A stretch of DNA of 64,000 nucleotides from Ruegeria sp. TM1040. GTDB lineage: Bacteria > Pseudomonadota > Alphaproteobacteria > Rhodobacterales > Rhodobacteraceae. Location of the stretch: assembly GCF_000014065.1 (NCBI RefSeq), contig NC_008044.1:78501-142500 (forward strand). The letters are read 5' to 3'. This document shows, piece after piece, positions 46,911 to 55,239 of the stretch (positions are counted from its first letter, which is position 1; every line of letters begins with the position of its first letter). The position numbers and the translations under genes are program-made. A model generated the notes under the pieces. That model searched no databases. It saw only the letters and a program-made list of their open reading frames with translations, and had not been told where the DNA came from.

Positions 46911-48194
46911 ATGAAACTGAAACTGACAAGCGTGGCGCTGAGCGCACTGATCGCAGCAAGCCCGGCAATGGCCGATCTGGTATTCCCCGATCTCAGCTAT
47001 CGCACAGGCCCCTATGCGGCAGGCGGCATTCCGTTCTCCGACGGCTACAACGACTATTTCACTCTGGTGAACGAGCGTGACGGTGGCATCGGCGGCGTCA
47101 AGGCACGCGTGATCGAATGTGAGACCGGCTACAACACCGAAAAAGGTGTGGAATGCTATGAATCCACCAAGGGCGAAGGCGCTCTGGTCTATCAGCCGCT
47201 CTCCACCGGGATCACCTATCAGCTGATCCCCAAAGTGACCGCCGATGGCATCCCGCTTCACACAATGGGCTACGGTCGGACCTCGGCCGCCAACGGCAAG
47301 GTGTTCTCTAACGTCTTCAACTATCCCGCCAACTACTGGGACGGGGCTTCGGGTGTGATCAACTACCTGCTCGAAGAAAATGGCGGCGACCTGAACGGAA
47401 AGAAGATCGCGCTGGTCTATCACAACTCTGCCTATGGCAAAGAGCCGATCCGCACGCTGGAAGAGCTCTCCAAGAAGCACGGGTTTGAGCTGAGCCTGCT
47501 GCCGGTTGATCACCCGGGTCAGGAACAGAAATCGCAGTGGCTTCAGATCCGCCGCGACCGTCCCGACAATGTTGTGATGTGGGGCTGGGGCGTGATGAAC
47601 CAGGTGGCAATTCAAGAAGCCTCCAACATCCGCTTCCCGATGGAAAACTTCATCGGCGTCTGGTGGTCCGGCGCTGAGCACGACGTGATGGCCGCTGGCG
47701 ACAAGGCGGATGGCTATAAGGCCGTGACCTTCCACAACGTTGGTCGTGACTTCCCGATCTTTGAAGACATCCAGACGCATGTCGTCGACAAGGGTCTTGC
47801 GGCAGGCGCTGGCGATCAGATCGGCAACGTTCTCTATAACCGCGGCATGTATGCGGCGATGCTTGCTGTCGAAGCAGCCAAGACCGCACAGGAGATCCAC
47901 GGGACTGCCGAAATTGACGCCTCTATGATGCGTGACGGGATGGAAGCGCTCTCCATCACGGCTGAAAAGATGAACGCGCTTGGTATGCCGAACTTTGGTC
48001 CGTCCTTCGATGTCAGCTGTGAAAACCACGGCGGCCCCGGTCTCGTGGGTGTGACCCAGTGGGACGCGGAGACCCAGACCTGGTCGCTGGTTTCGGGCTT
48101 TAACCCGACTGACCAAGAGGTGATCGACGCTCTGGTGGCCGAAGACTCCGCATCCTATGCGGCGGAGAACAACATCGAAGAGCGCTGCAACTAA
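46911..48194 (+). CDS. ABC transporter substrate-binding protein (LivK/HAAT type)
   Basis: A 427-residue periplasmic binding protein with a signal peptide (cleavage near AMA-DLVF, residue 20-24) and the type I periplasmic fold (FPDLSYRTGPYAAGG, GGIGGVKARVIECETGYNTE, GKKIALVYHNSAYGKEP, DNVVMWGWGVMN). The C-terminus (NNIEERCN) ends in a Cys that may pair with another Cys in the domain. Branched-chain amino acid uptake would be the default annotation, but the two flanking CoA ligases point to a carboxylate such as an aromatic or fatty acid (inference). GGGAGG precedes ATG 46911. Confidence 0.92.
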   Translation: MKLKLTSVALSALIAASPAMADLVFPDLSYRTGPYAAGGIPFSDGYNDYFTLVNERDGGIGGVKARVIECETGYNTEKGVECYESTKGEGALVYQPLSTGITYQLIPKVTADGIPLHTMGYGRTSAANGKVFSNVFNYPANYWDGASGVINYLLEENGGDLNGKKIALVYHNSAYGKEPIRTLEELSKKHGFELSLLPVDHPGQEQKSQWLQIRRDRPDNVVMWGWGVMNQVAIQEASNIRFPMENFIGVWWSGAEHDVMAAGDKADGYKAVTFHNVGRDFPIFEDIQTHVVDKGLAAGAGDQIGNVLYNRGMYAAMLAVEAAKTAQEIHGTAEIDASMMRDGMEALSITAEKMNALGMPNFGPSFDVSCENHGGPGLVGVTQWDAETQTWSLVSGFNPTDQEVIDALVAEDSASYAAENNIEERCN

Positions 48195-48312
48195 GGCGCC
48201 TCTCGCGCCGGGGCGTCTTGCTCCGGCGCGGTTCAGGAAACTTACCCGATGTGGCGGCATGCGCCACATCTGATCCGTCCCAAGCGGACGCTGGCAAAGG
48301 ATAGCTTTCAAC

Positions 48313-49149
48313 ATGCTGGATGCGGCCAACTCCACAGACGTGCAGGCGGAGACACTGCTTGAGGTCAACAACATCGAGGTGATCTACAACCACGTGATCC
48401 TCGTGCTGAAAGGCGTGAGCCTGAACGTGCCCAAGGGCGGCATCACCGCGCTGCTCGGCGGCAACGGAGCGGGCAAGACCACGACTCTGAAGGCGATTTC
48501 CAACCTGCTTCACTCCGAGCGTGGTGAAGTGACCAAGGGCTCTGTCCGCTATCGTGGCAGAGACGTTCACGAGCAGGATCCGGCGGAGCTGGTGAAAACC
48601 GGCGTTATTCAGGTGATGGAAGGCCGCCATTGCTTTGAACACCTGACAGTAGAGGAAAACCTCCTGACGGGCGCCTACACGCGCGGCGACAGCAACGCCA
48701 AGATCCAAGAGGATCTGGAACTGGTCTACACTTATTTCCCGCGCCTCAAGGAACGGCGCAAAAGCCAGGCGGGCTATACCTCGGGCGGGGAGCAGCAGAT
48801 GGTTGCGATGGGCCGCGCCCTCATGAGCCGTCCCGAGACGATCCTTCTGGATGAGCCGTCCATGGGGCTAGCACCGCAGCTCGTAGAGCAGATCTTTGAG
48901 ATCGTGAAGTCGATCAACGAGAACGAAGGCGTGACCTTCCTTCTGGCGGAACAGAACACCAATGTGGCGCTGCGCTATGCCCACTACGGCTACATCCTGG
49001 AATCCGGCCGTGTGGTGATGGATGGCCCCGCTGCCGAGCTGCGCGAAAACCCGGATGTGAAAGAATTCTATCTCGGCATGTCCGATGAAGGCCGCAAGAG
49101 CTTTCGCGATGTGCGGTCCTATCGCCGTCGCAAACGGTGGTTGAGCTGA
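48313..49149 (+). CDS. Branched-chain-type ABC transporter ATPase (LivF-like)
   Basis: The 278-residue second ATPase of the importer. Walker A GGNGAGKTT is at 49-57, the signature is TSGGEQQMVAMGRALMS, Walker B is ILLDEPSMGLAPQ, and the switch region is LLAEQNTNVALRYAHYGYIL. The EVNNIEVIYNHVILVLKGVS start is LivF-like. Interestingly both ATPases begin MLDAA, although they belong to different subfamilies. The PaaK-like gene follows 16 bases downstream. Confidence 0.94.
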   Translation: MLDAANSTDVQAETLLEVNNIEVIYNHVILVLKGVSLNVPKGGITALLGGNGAGKTTTLKAISNLLHSERGEVTKGSVRYRGRDVHEQDPAELVKTGVIQVMEGRHCFEHLTVEENLLTGAYTRGDSNAKIQEDLELVYTYFPRLKERRKSQAGYTSGGEQQMVAMGRALMSRPETILLDEPSMGLAPQLVEQIFEIVKSINENEGVTFLLAEQNTNVALRYAHYGYILESGRVVMDGPAAELRENPDVKEFYLGMSDEGRKSFRDVRSYRRRKRWLS

Positions 49150-49165
49150 GGCGGGGAGGGACGAC

Positions 49166-50383
49166 ATGACCTATTTCGACAAATTGGAAACCCGAAGCGC
49201 CGAGGAACGGGCGGCAGATCTGGCGACTTTGTTGCCCGAACAGATCGCCCGCGCCAAGGCCGCCCCGGGCTTTGCAACACAGCTTGCGGATGTGGATCCT
49301 AAAAAGATCACCTCGGTCTCAGCCCTTGCAGAGCTCCCGGTGCTGCGCAAATCCGACCTGAGTGCCGCCCAGTCGGCCAAGCCTCCGTTTGGCGGGTTTA
49401 CCGTGAAACCCGCGCATGGGTTTGCGCATATCTTTCAATCTCCCGGACCGATCTATGAACCGGGTGGCGTAGATCACGACTGGTGGCGCATGGGGCGTTT
49501 CCTGCACGCGGCAGGGGTCGGCGAACGCGATGTGGTGCAGAATTGTTTTGGCTACCACCTGACACCGGCAGGCATGATCTTTGAAAATGGCGCACGCGCA
49601 GTTGGGGCTGCGGTTCTGCCCGCGGGCACCGGCCAGACCGAACTCCAGGTCACGGCCGCTCGCGATGTCGGAGCCACCACATATGCTGGCACCCCGGACT
49701 ACCTCAAGGTGATCCTCGACAAGGCCGAGGAAATGGGCGTTGAGCTGGGCTTCAAGAAGGCAGCTGTTGGCGGTGGTGCGCTGTTTCCGAGCCTGCGTCA
49801 GGAATATGCTGATCGCGGTATCTCTTGCCTTCAGTGTTACGCGACTGCGGATCTGGGCAACATCGCTTATGAGAGCGCCGCCATGGAAGGCATGATCGTC
49901 GACGAGCAGGTCATCGTCGAGATCGTTACCCCCGGAACCGGCACCCCGGTTGCGCCCGGCGAAGTGGGCGAGGTCGTGGTGACAACGCTCAACCGAGACT
50001 ACCCGCTGATCCGGTTTGCGACCGGCGACATGAGTGCGGTGATGCCCGGTCAGAGCCCCTGCGGGCGCACCAATATGCGCATCAAAGGATGGATGGGTCG
50101 TGCCGATCAGACGACCAAGATCAAAGGCATGTTTGTCCGCCCAGAGCAGGTTGCGGCCCTGGTCGACAAACACGACGAGATCGTGAAGGCGCGGGTCGTT
50201 GCTTCGCGCAATGGCGAAATGGACGTGATGACGGTGCGTATCGAGGCCAATGGCGGCGACGAGATCACGTTTGCCCGCTCGGTGGTCGATGTCCTCAAAT
50301 TGAAAGGCACGGTCGATATCGTCACACCCGGCTCTTTGCCCAAGGACGGGTTGGTGATCGAAGATCAGCGCAGCTACGACTGA
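49166..50383 (+). CDS. PaaK-like (phenylacetate-CoA ligase family) adenylate-forming enzyme
   Basis: A 405-residue protein of the COG1541 group with YAGTPDYLKVIL, the AMP-binding region (LQCYATADLGNIAYESA), the TTLNRDYPLIRFATGDM hinge region and the C-terminal GRADQTTKIKGMFVRPEQV, all typical of PaaK. The Ser/Thr/Gly-rich phosphate loop that normally reads SSGTTG is instead IFQSPGPIYEPGG (89-101), so catalysis may differ or be lost. It ends the ABC cluster. It could activate phenylacetate-like acids or have a regulatory role. Confidence 0.85.
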   Translation: MTYFDKLETRSAEERAADLATLLPEQIARAKAAPGFATQLADVDPKKITSVSALAELPVLRKSDLSAAQSAKPPFGGFTVKPAHGFAHIFQSPGPIYEPGGVDHDWWRMGRFLHAAGVGERDVVQNCFGYHLTPAGMIFENGARAVGAAVLPAGTGQTELQVTAARDVGATTYAGTPDYLKVILDKAEEMGVELGFKKAAVGGGALFPSLRQEYADRGISCLQCYATADLGNIAYESAAMEGMIVDEQVIVEIVTPGTGTPVAPGEVGEVVVTTLNRDYPLIRFATGDMSAVMPGQSPCGRTNMRIKGWMGRADQTTKIKGMFVRPEQVAALVDKHDEIVKARVVASRNGEMDVMTVRIEANGGDEITFARSVVDVLKLKGTVDIVTPGSLPKDGLVIEDQRSYD

Positions 50384-50505
50384 GCCAAACAGATATGATC
50401 CAAGTGAGCCGCCGTTGCCGACATGCCGTCGCAGCGGCGGCTTTGCGCTGGAATTTCCGACAAAAATGCTTGAAACAGGGCCGACTCGTTATGAAGGCCG
50501 CATGA

Positions 50506-52185
50506 ATGACGCACGCAAGCCAGACCCAAGCGCCAGCTCCTCGCCGTAAAACCTCTGCGCGCATCAAAGGCGCGCGGCGGTTCCAGGTGGTGGCATGGGT
50601 GGTGGCAATCGCGTGCCTTTTGCCGATGGCTGCAGTCGCGATCGCAGCCCTGACGGGCGGGGTGGAGACGATCACGCATCTTGGCCAAACCGTGCTGCCC
50701 CGCTACGCGCGCACAACGGTGTATCTGGTACTGCTGGTGTCACTTGGGACCTTTTCCATCGGGGTCGGGGCCGCGTGGCTGGTGACAATGACGCGCTTTC
50801 CCGGTGCACGGTTCTTTGAGATCGCGCTGGTACTGCCCCTGGCTTTTCCGGCTTATGTGCTGGCTTATGGCTATACGTTCCTTCTCGATCATCCGGGCAT
50901 CGTGCAGACAACTTTGCGCGAGGTGACAGGCTGGGGGCCGCGAGACTACTGGTTCCCTGAAATCCGCTCGCTTGGGGGGGCGGCGCTGATGCTTGTTCTG
51001 GTGCTCTACCCCTATGTCTATCTTCTGGCGCGCGCCGCCTTCCTGCAACAAAGCGCCTCTGCATTCCTCGCGGCGCGGGCGCTTGGCGACAGCTCGTGGC
51101 GAGCGTTCTGGCGTGTGAGCCTGCCAATGGCACGCCCTGCGGTGGCTTCGGGTGTTCTCTTGACGGTGATGGAGACCATCGCAGACTATGGCACGGTCGC
51201 CTACTTCGGGGTGCAGACCTTTGCTACGGGTATCTACACCAGCTGGTTTTCGATGGCGGATCGCGCCGGTGCGGCGCAGTTGGCGCTATGCTTGTTGGGG
51301 TTTGCGCTGATGCTTGCGGTTGCAGAGCGCATCAGTCGTGGCCGCGCCCGCTATCACCACGCAGGCAAGCAACAGGCTGCTTTGCCCCCGGCCACGCTGT
51401 CGCGGGGAAAAGCGGCAGGGGCAATCATCCTCTGCGCGCTGCCGGTTGTGTTTGGGTTCCTCGTGCCGCTCATAAGCTTGACCCTGATGGGATTGAACTC
51501 GGAGCAGAACCTCTTGAGCCGCCGCTATATTTCCTTCATCACCAACTCGTTGACCTTGGCCAGCACGGCTGCCGTGGTCACGCTTCTGGCTGCAGTCTGC
51601 CTTGGGTTTTATCAACGTCTGAAACCGGGACGCCTGTCGAGCACGGCGGCCAATGTTTCGCGGCTCGGCTATGCGGTGCCCGGTGGTGTGATCGCGGTTG
51701 GTCTCATGGTGCCATTTGCCGCCTTCGACAATGCGCTTGATGCTTGGATGCAGGCCAATTTCGGCCTGCGTACCGGGCTTTTGGTGACGGGCTCGATCTG
51801 GCTCTTGGTGGTGGCCTATATGGTGCGCTTCATGGCGGCCGCGCTTGGCGCATATGAGGGCGGACAGGCGACAGTACATGCAAATATGGATGCAGCGGCA
51901 CGGTCATTGGGGCAGAGCCCATTGGGCATGCTGCGCCGCGTGCATCTGCCGATCCTGACACCCAGCCTTTTGACAGCCTTGCTGATAGTTTTTGTGGACG
52001 TGATGAAGGAGCTGCCCGCGACTTTGATCATGCGCCCCTTCAACTTCGACACTCTTGCGGTGCAGGCGCATCGGTTAGCGGCGGATGAGCGGCTCGAGGG
52101 CGCGGCGGTGCCCTCTCTTGTGATCATGGCCGTTGGACTGTTGCCCGTGATCCTGGTGTGTCGTCAGGTCCGGCGGCGCAGTTAG
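50506..52185 (+). CDS. Iron(III)-type ABC transporter permease (FbpB-like)
   Basis: A 559-residue inner-membrane protein with about twelve helices in two homologous halves. Each half carries an EAA coupling loop: AARALGDSSWRAFWRVSLPMARPA (read in parts, AARALGDSSW then FWRVSLP) and AARSLGQSPLGMLRRVHLPI. This is the fused permease layout of FbpB/AfuB ferric transporters. The matching binding protein is on the opposite strand at 53439-54449, beyond a COG0523 gene. No ATPase is encoded between or near. ATG 50506 and a possible upstream ATG at 50502 (different frame) both occur; I chose the one giving the conserved N-terminus. Confidence 0.9.
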   Translation: MTHASQTQAPAPRRKTSARIKGARRFQVVAWVVAIACLLPMAAVAIAALTGGVETITHLGQTVLPRYARTTVYLVLLVSLGTFSIGVGAAWLVTMTRFPGARFFEIALVLPLAFPAYVLAYGYTFLLDHPGIVQTTLREVTGWGPRDYWFPEIRSLGGAALMLVLVLYPYVYLLARAAFLQQSASAFLAARALGDSSWRAFWRVSLPMARPAVASGVLLTVMETIADYGTVAYFGVQTFATGIYTSWFSMADRAGAAQLALCLLGFALMLAVAERISRGRARYHHAGKQQAALPPATLSRGKAAGAIILCALPVVFGFLVPLISLTLMGLNSEQNLLSRRYISFITNSLTLASTAAVVTLLAAVCLGFYQRLKPGRLSSTAANVSRLGYAVPGGVIAVGLMVPFAAFDNALDAWMQANFGLRTGLLVTGSIWLLVVAYMVRFMAAALGAYEGGQATVHANMDAAARSLGQSPLGMLRRVHLPILTPSLLTALLIVFVDVMKELPATLIMRPFNFDTLAVQAHRLAADERLEGAAVPSLVIMAVGLLPVILVCRQVRRRS

Positions 52186-52188
52186 GCC

Positions 52189-53055
52189 CTAGCTGCCGGT
52201 CCACCAGGCCTCGATCTGGTCGTGGCTGATCCGCTGCTCGGGCCCCAGCGCCACCAGGAGGGTTTCATTGGCGTCGCAGCGGCGGGCTTCGACATGTCGG
52301 CCAACGATATGGAGCTGGTAAGCCCCGCCGGAAGTCAGCACAAAACCTTTCATGCGATAGAGCCCCTCCGGGCGCTCCGCGAGCTTGTCGCCGAGGGCGC
52401 GGCGGTCGATGACTTCGGTGCTGCGGTGATGCCAGCTGACGTAGCCGGGATGGGAAACGGTGCTTTTGCTGCGTGGAAGCGGCGTGATGTCGAATAGCAG
52501 ACGAGAGAGTTCGATGTCAGATGTCAGCGTGGGCGTGCGAGCGCCGAGTGCGCCGAGTGCCGCGATGACGCCGTCATCACTCTCGTGTTCTAGCTTGCTC
52601 ACCAGTACCAGGTCCGCCGCACAGATCTGCTGCGTGACCTGTGGCTTCAACAAGGGGTCGTCCATGAGTGTGGAGAAATTCGAACCATCCACAACCGTAA
52701 CAATGCCCGCATAGCTCAGGCGGCTGTCATTTAGCAGCGCATTGGCGATGGCCACGGGTTCGGCCACACCGCTGGTTTCGATCAGGATGTGATCCGGTGG
52801 CTCAGCACGAGACACAAGGTCATTCACACTCAGTGCAAGATCATCTCCCAGCGAGCAGCACACGCAGCCATTGGTGAGCGCGACGCTGTCGACAGTCTTG
52901 TTCGAGATCAGGGCCTCGTCGATGTTGATGCTGCCAAAGTCATTGATCAAGACAGAGAGGCGCAGCCCGTGATCCTCGCCGAGCAGCGAGTTGATCAATG
53001 TGGTCTTTCCTGCTCCGAGATAACCGCTGATGATTGTGACAGGAATACGCATCAA
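52189..53055 (-). CDS. COG0523/CobW-family GTPase, short form
   Basis: A 288-residue P-loop GTPase with Walker A GYLGAGKTT (11-19), the CVCC metal motif (64-67, in LTNGCVCCSLGDDLA), IETSGVAEPVAIANALL and SKLE where NKxD is expected. The CobW C-terminal domain is short (YRMKGFVLTSGGAYQLHIVG). It is distinct from the larger Zur-linked member at 5127-6341. No Zur-type palindrome precedes it; only an imperfect TGAATGC...GTATTCA (53073-53089) lies upstream. Its position between an iron permease (stop codons 4 bases apart, convergent) and an iron-binding protein suggests a metal-trafficking role, with the metal unknown. Confidence 0.88.
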   Translation of the reverse strand: MMRIPVTIISGYLGAGKTTLINSLLGEDHGLRLSVLINDFGSINIDEALISNKTVDSVALTNGCVCCSLGDDLALSVNDLVSRAEPPDHILIETSGVAEPVAIANALLNDSRLSYAGIVTVVDGSNFSTLMDDPLLKPQVTQQICAADLVLVSKLEHESDDGVIAALGALGARTPTLTSDIELSRLLFDITPLPRSKSTVSHPGYVSWHHRSTEVIDRRALGDKLAERPEGLYRMKGFVLTSGGAYQLHIVGRHVEARRCDANETLLVALGPEQRISHDQIEAWWTGS

Positions 53056-53391
53056 ACCCTATCCCCGCGCATTGAATGCAACGTATTCAGCATCTCAGCC
53101 GAGCTCCCTATTGTGTGCAACTGCAAACTCTGTGGCTCGCTGGGAGCGATTCCATAGAGGTTGGGGGGGCGATGGTCCAGCCCCACCTTGGCGCCGCGCG
53201 CGGGACATAGGCCCGCCCGCGCGCTTGCCCCCTGATTTTGCATGATAATTAAACGGCGGTTCAATTTTCTCATTTGCAAGAGGGCGTCGCCCCTTAGAGG
53301 TGCTGGATGGGTCAAGTTGCGCTTCTGACGCGAATTTTGGCGATTCGCGACCGTTGCGACGGTCGTTTGTGTTGTTGCGAGCGGAAACGAA
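53056..53391. other. Intergenic region, 336 bases, no gene seen
   Basis: No convincing coding frame. It contains the imperfect palindrome TGAATGC...GTATTCA (53073-53089), a GC-rich hairpin GCGCGCGGG/CCCGCGCGC (53196-53204 with 53216-53224), an AT-rich stretch near 53233-53273 and two adjacent hairpins, CGCGAAT/ATTCGCG (53329-53349) and GACCGT/ACGGTC (53349-53364). The last is followed by GTTTGTGTTGTT on the plus strand, too weak to call a terminator. Confidence 0.5.
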
Positions 53392-53419
53392 AAAGGGCGC
53401 AGCAATTGCCGCGCCCTTT
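53390..53419 (-). terminator. Rho-independent terminator of the iron-binding protein gene
   Basis: Stem AAAGGGCGC/GCGCCCTTT (53392-53400 with 53411-53419) has a 10-base loop, followed on the minus strand by five U. It lies 20 bases past the stop codon of the binding-protein gene. Confidence 0.85.
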
Positions 53420-53438
53420 GACATAACGTGGGGAACGA

Positions 53439-54449
53439 TTATTCCCAGCCAACCTCGTTAAAGATCTTCTGTGCGGTCGGCACGTTCTTGGCGACCTTGG
53501 AGAGGTCCACGTCGTCGGCCTTGAACTCGCCGAGCTGTGCAACGCTTTCCGACTTGCTGACGCCCGGGACCGCCGGGAATTCATCGTTGCCGCCGGAGAA
53601 ATATTCCTGCGCCTGATCGGAAGCCAGGTACTCGAGGAATTTGATGGCGTTCTCACGGTTCGGTGCATGTGCTGCAACACCGGCGCCGGAGAGGTTCATG
53701 TGGGCGCCTTCAGCGTCCTGAGCCGGGAAGGCGACGCCGATCTTCTCGATCTCAGCCGAGAGGCCTTTGACGTCTTTGCGCAGGGCACGGGCAAAATAAT
53801 AGGTGTTTGCAATCGACACGTCGCACTCGCCGGAGATCAGGCCGCGTAGCTGGTCGGTATCGCCACCCTGCGGATCGCGGGCAAAGTTTGCGACGATGCC
53901 TTCTGCCCAATCGCGTGCCGCCTCTTCACCGTGGTTCTCGATGATGGCCGACAGCAGGGTCTGGGAGTAGACATTGGAAGACGATCGGTGGCAGACCATG
54001 CCTTTGTATTCGGGCTTGGCAAGATCCATGTAGTCTGCGGGCGGGTTGGCCACGTCAGTCTTGTCATAGAAGACGATGCGGGCACGCTGAGAGAAACCAA
54101 ACCACTGGTTGTCGCTATCTTGCAGGTTGGCGGGGATGCGCTCTTCAAGAATGTCGCTGTCGATGGACTGAAGCACACCGGCGTTCTTCGCGCGCTCAAG
54201 GCGGGAGGTGTCGACGGTGATCAGAACATCCGCAGGAGAGTTGGCCCCTTCGGCCTGCATGCGCGCGACCAGCTCATCGGCTTTGCCTTCGATGCGGTTG
54301 ATGGTGATACCGGTAGCCTCTTCAAAGTCGGTGTAGAGGCGTTCGTCGGTGTCGTAATGGCGGGACGAGTACAGGTTCACAACCCCGTCAGCAACGGCGG
54401 TCGTAGCAAGGCTCGCGGCGATTACGGTAGTGAAGACTTTGATTTTCAT
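53439..54449 (-). CDS. Iron(III) ABC transporter substrate-binding protein (FbpA/FutA-like)
   Basis: A 336-residue periplasmic protein with signal peptide MKIKVFTTVIAASLATTAVA. The mature protein opens with GVVNLYSSRHYDTDERLY, typical of ferric-binding proteins, and contains the NTYYFAR segment whose adjacent tyrosines coordinate iron in FbpA/FutA. The GNDEFPAVPG loop near the C-terminus also fits. The start at 54449 (MKIKV) is preceded by GAGGATGG. The gene is read away from the permease, separated by the COG0523 gene, so the transporter genes are split. Confidence 0.9.
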   Translation of the reverse strand: MKIKVFTTVIAASLATTAVADGVVNLYSSRHYDTDERLYTDFEEATGITINRIEGKADELVARMQAEGANSPADVLITVDTSRLERAKNAGVLQSIDSDILEERIPANLQDSDNQWFGFSQRARIVFYDKTDVANPPADYMDLAKPEYKGMVCHRSSSNVYSQTLLSAIIENHGEEAARDWAEGIVANFARDPQGGDTDQLRGLISGECDVSIANTYYFARALRKDVKGLSAEIEKIGVAFPAQDAEGAHMNLSGAGVAAHAPNRENAIKFLEYLASDQAQEYFSGGNDEFPAVPGVSKSESVAQLGEFKADDVDLSKVAKNVPTAQKIFNEVGWE

Positions 54450-54746
54450 TCGATTTCCATCCTCGTGAATGTCGCTAGTCCCTGGGTGACGCTCGCTCGG
54501 CCAATTCCCAAGTTGTTTAGTCAATTACTATATTGGGCGCGAAAGAAAAGGGGGTATCCGATAAATTCAGTCAGAAAATTTCTGCGGCCGGCCAATTTAG
54601 GCGCGGTCGAGTGTCGCAGCCACGCGGATACGGAGGCTCCGGGCGGCTTGAGTGTAAGGCTGGAGAATGGAGTTTCGGTCGAGATCGGGGATGTGCGCCG
54701 AGTCGTGCGGCGGGTATTGGTTGGTGTGAGAACCAAACCCAAAAAC
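54450..54746. other. Control region of the iron-binding protein gene
   Basis: About 300 bases without a gene. It includes an AT-rich stretch with the near-palindrome TAGTCAATTACTA (54518-54530), whose minus-strand reading includes TTGACTAA, similar to half of an IscR-type site. Iron-responsive control is therefore possible but weakly supported. The rest is GC-rich and featureless to me. Confidence 0.35.
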
Positions 54747-54775
54747 AAAAAACCGCATCCTGAGATGCGGTTTTT
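54747..54775 (-). terminator. Rho-independent terminator of rpmJ
   Basis: Stem AACCGCATC/GATGCGGTT with the 4-base loop CTGA (54751-54772) is flanked by A-runs and T-runs on both sides, so it could work in both directions. It lies 34 bases past the rpmJ stop codon. Confidence 0.88.
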
Positions 54776-54809
54776 CGGAGCCTTCAAAGAGGCATCATGT
54801 GCTAAGTGC

Positions 54810-54935
54810 TCAGCCTTGGCGTGCTTTGAACTTGCGCTGCGTCTTGTTGATGACGTAAACGCGGCCCTTGCGACGCACAACCCGGCAGTCACGGTGCCGG
54901 TTCTTCAGCGAGCGGAGCGAGTTCTTGACCTTCAT
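54810..54935 (-). CDS. rpmJ: 50S ribosomal protein L36
   Basis: A 41-residue basic protein, [18 protein letters not shown] then [23 protein letters not shown] (residues 19-41), which matches the longer alphaproteobacterial L36. It is a zinc-ribbon-like protein of the large subunit, although this version keeps only one cysteine (C17), as in the C-minus paralogue. It lies alone between the terminator above and a tRNA-Val gene on the same strand. The reading is short but the sequence is unmistakable. Confidence 0.95.
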   Translation of the reverse strand: MKVKNSLRSLKNRHRDCRVVRRKGRVYVINKTQRKFKARQG

Positions 54936-55016
54936 GGTCTCTCTCCTTTTCTGCGGCGCGAACCAGCGCCTGGGTTAGCGGGGCGTCCTGGACCGCAGTC
55001 CAAAACAGCGAAATCA

Positions 55017-55091
55017 TGGTGGGCGGTACAAGGATCGAACTTGTGACCCCTTCGATGTCAACGAAGTGCTCTACCGCTGAGCTAACCGCCC
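55017..55091 (-). tRNA. tRNA-Val (anticodon GAC)
   Basis: Read on the minus strand: acceptor stem GGGCGGT/ACCGCCC (7 bp), D-arm GCTC AGCGGTA GAGC, anticodon stem CTTCG/CGAAG around the loop TTGACAT with anticodon GAC, and a T-arm with the TTCGATC loop. The 3' CCA is encoded (minus strand ACCA after the acceptor). The length is 75 bases with CCA. Confidence 0.95.
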
Positions 55092-55239
55092 ATGATGCCA
55101 ACTCAAAACTACGCCGATTGGCGCATCGCTTCGCGTCGGTGAAGGGGTCTATAAAAGGAGTCGATTGTGGGTGCAAGAGCTTTTGCCACAGAAATATAAA
55201 CTCTATGCTGGGAATCTCAGGCAAGAGGGCGGAGTGGGC

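Noticed and set aside
45632..48374. Minus-strand frames of 416 and 500 codons over LivM and the substrate-binding protein genes
   Set aside because: They are reverse-strand shadows rich in His, Gln and Arg with no conserved motif.
53196..53224. GCGCGCGGG/CCCGCGCGC hairpin as a terminator
   Set aside because: There is no T-run on either side, and no gene ends close to it.
53931..55046. 371-codon plus-strand frame across the iron-binding protein, rpmJ and tRNA regions
   Set aside because: It overlaps three well-supported minus-strand features and has no recognisable sequence.
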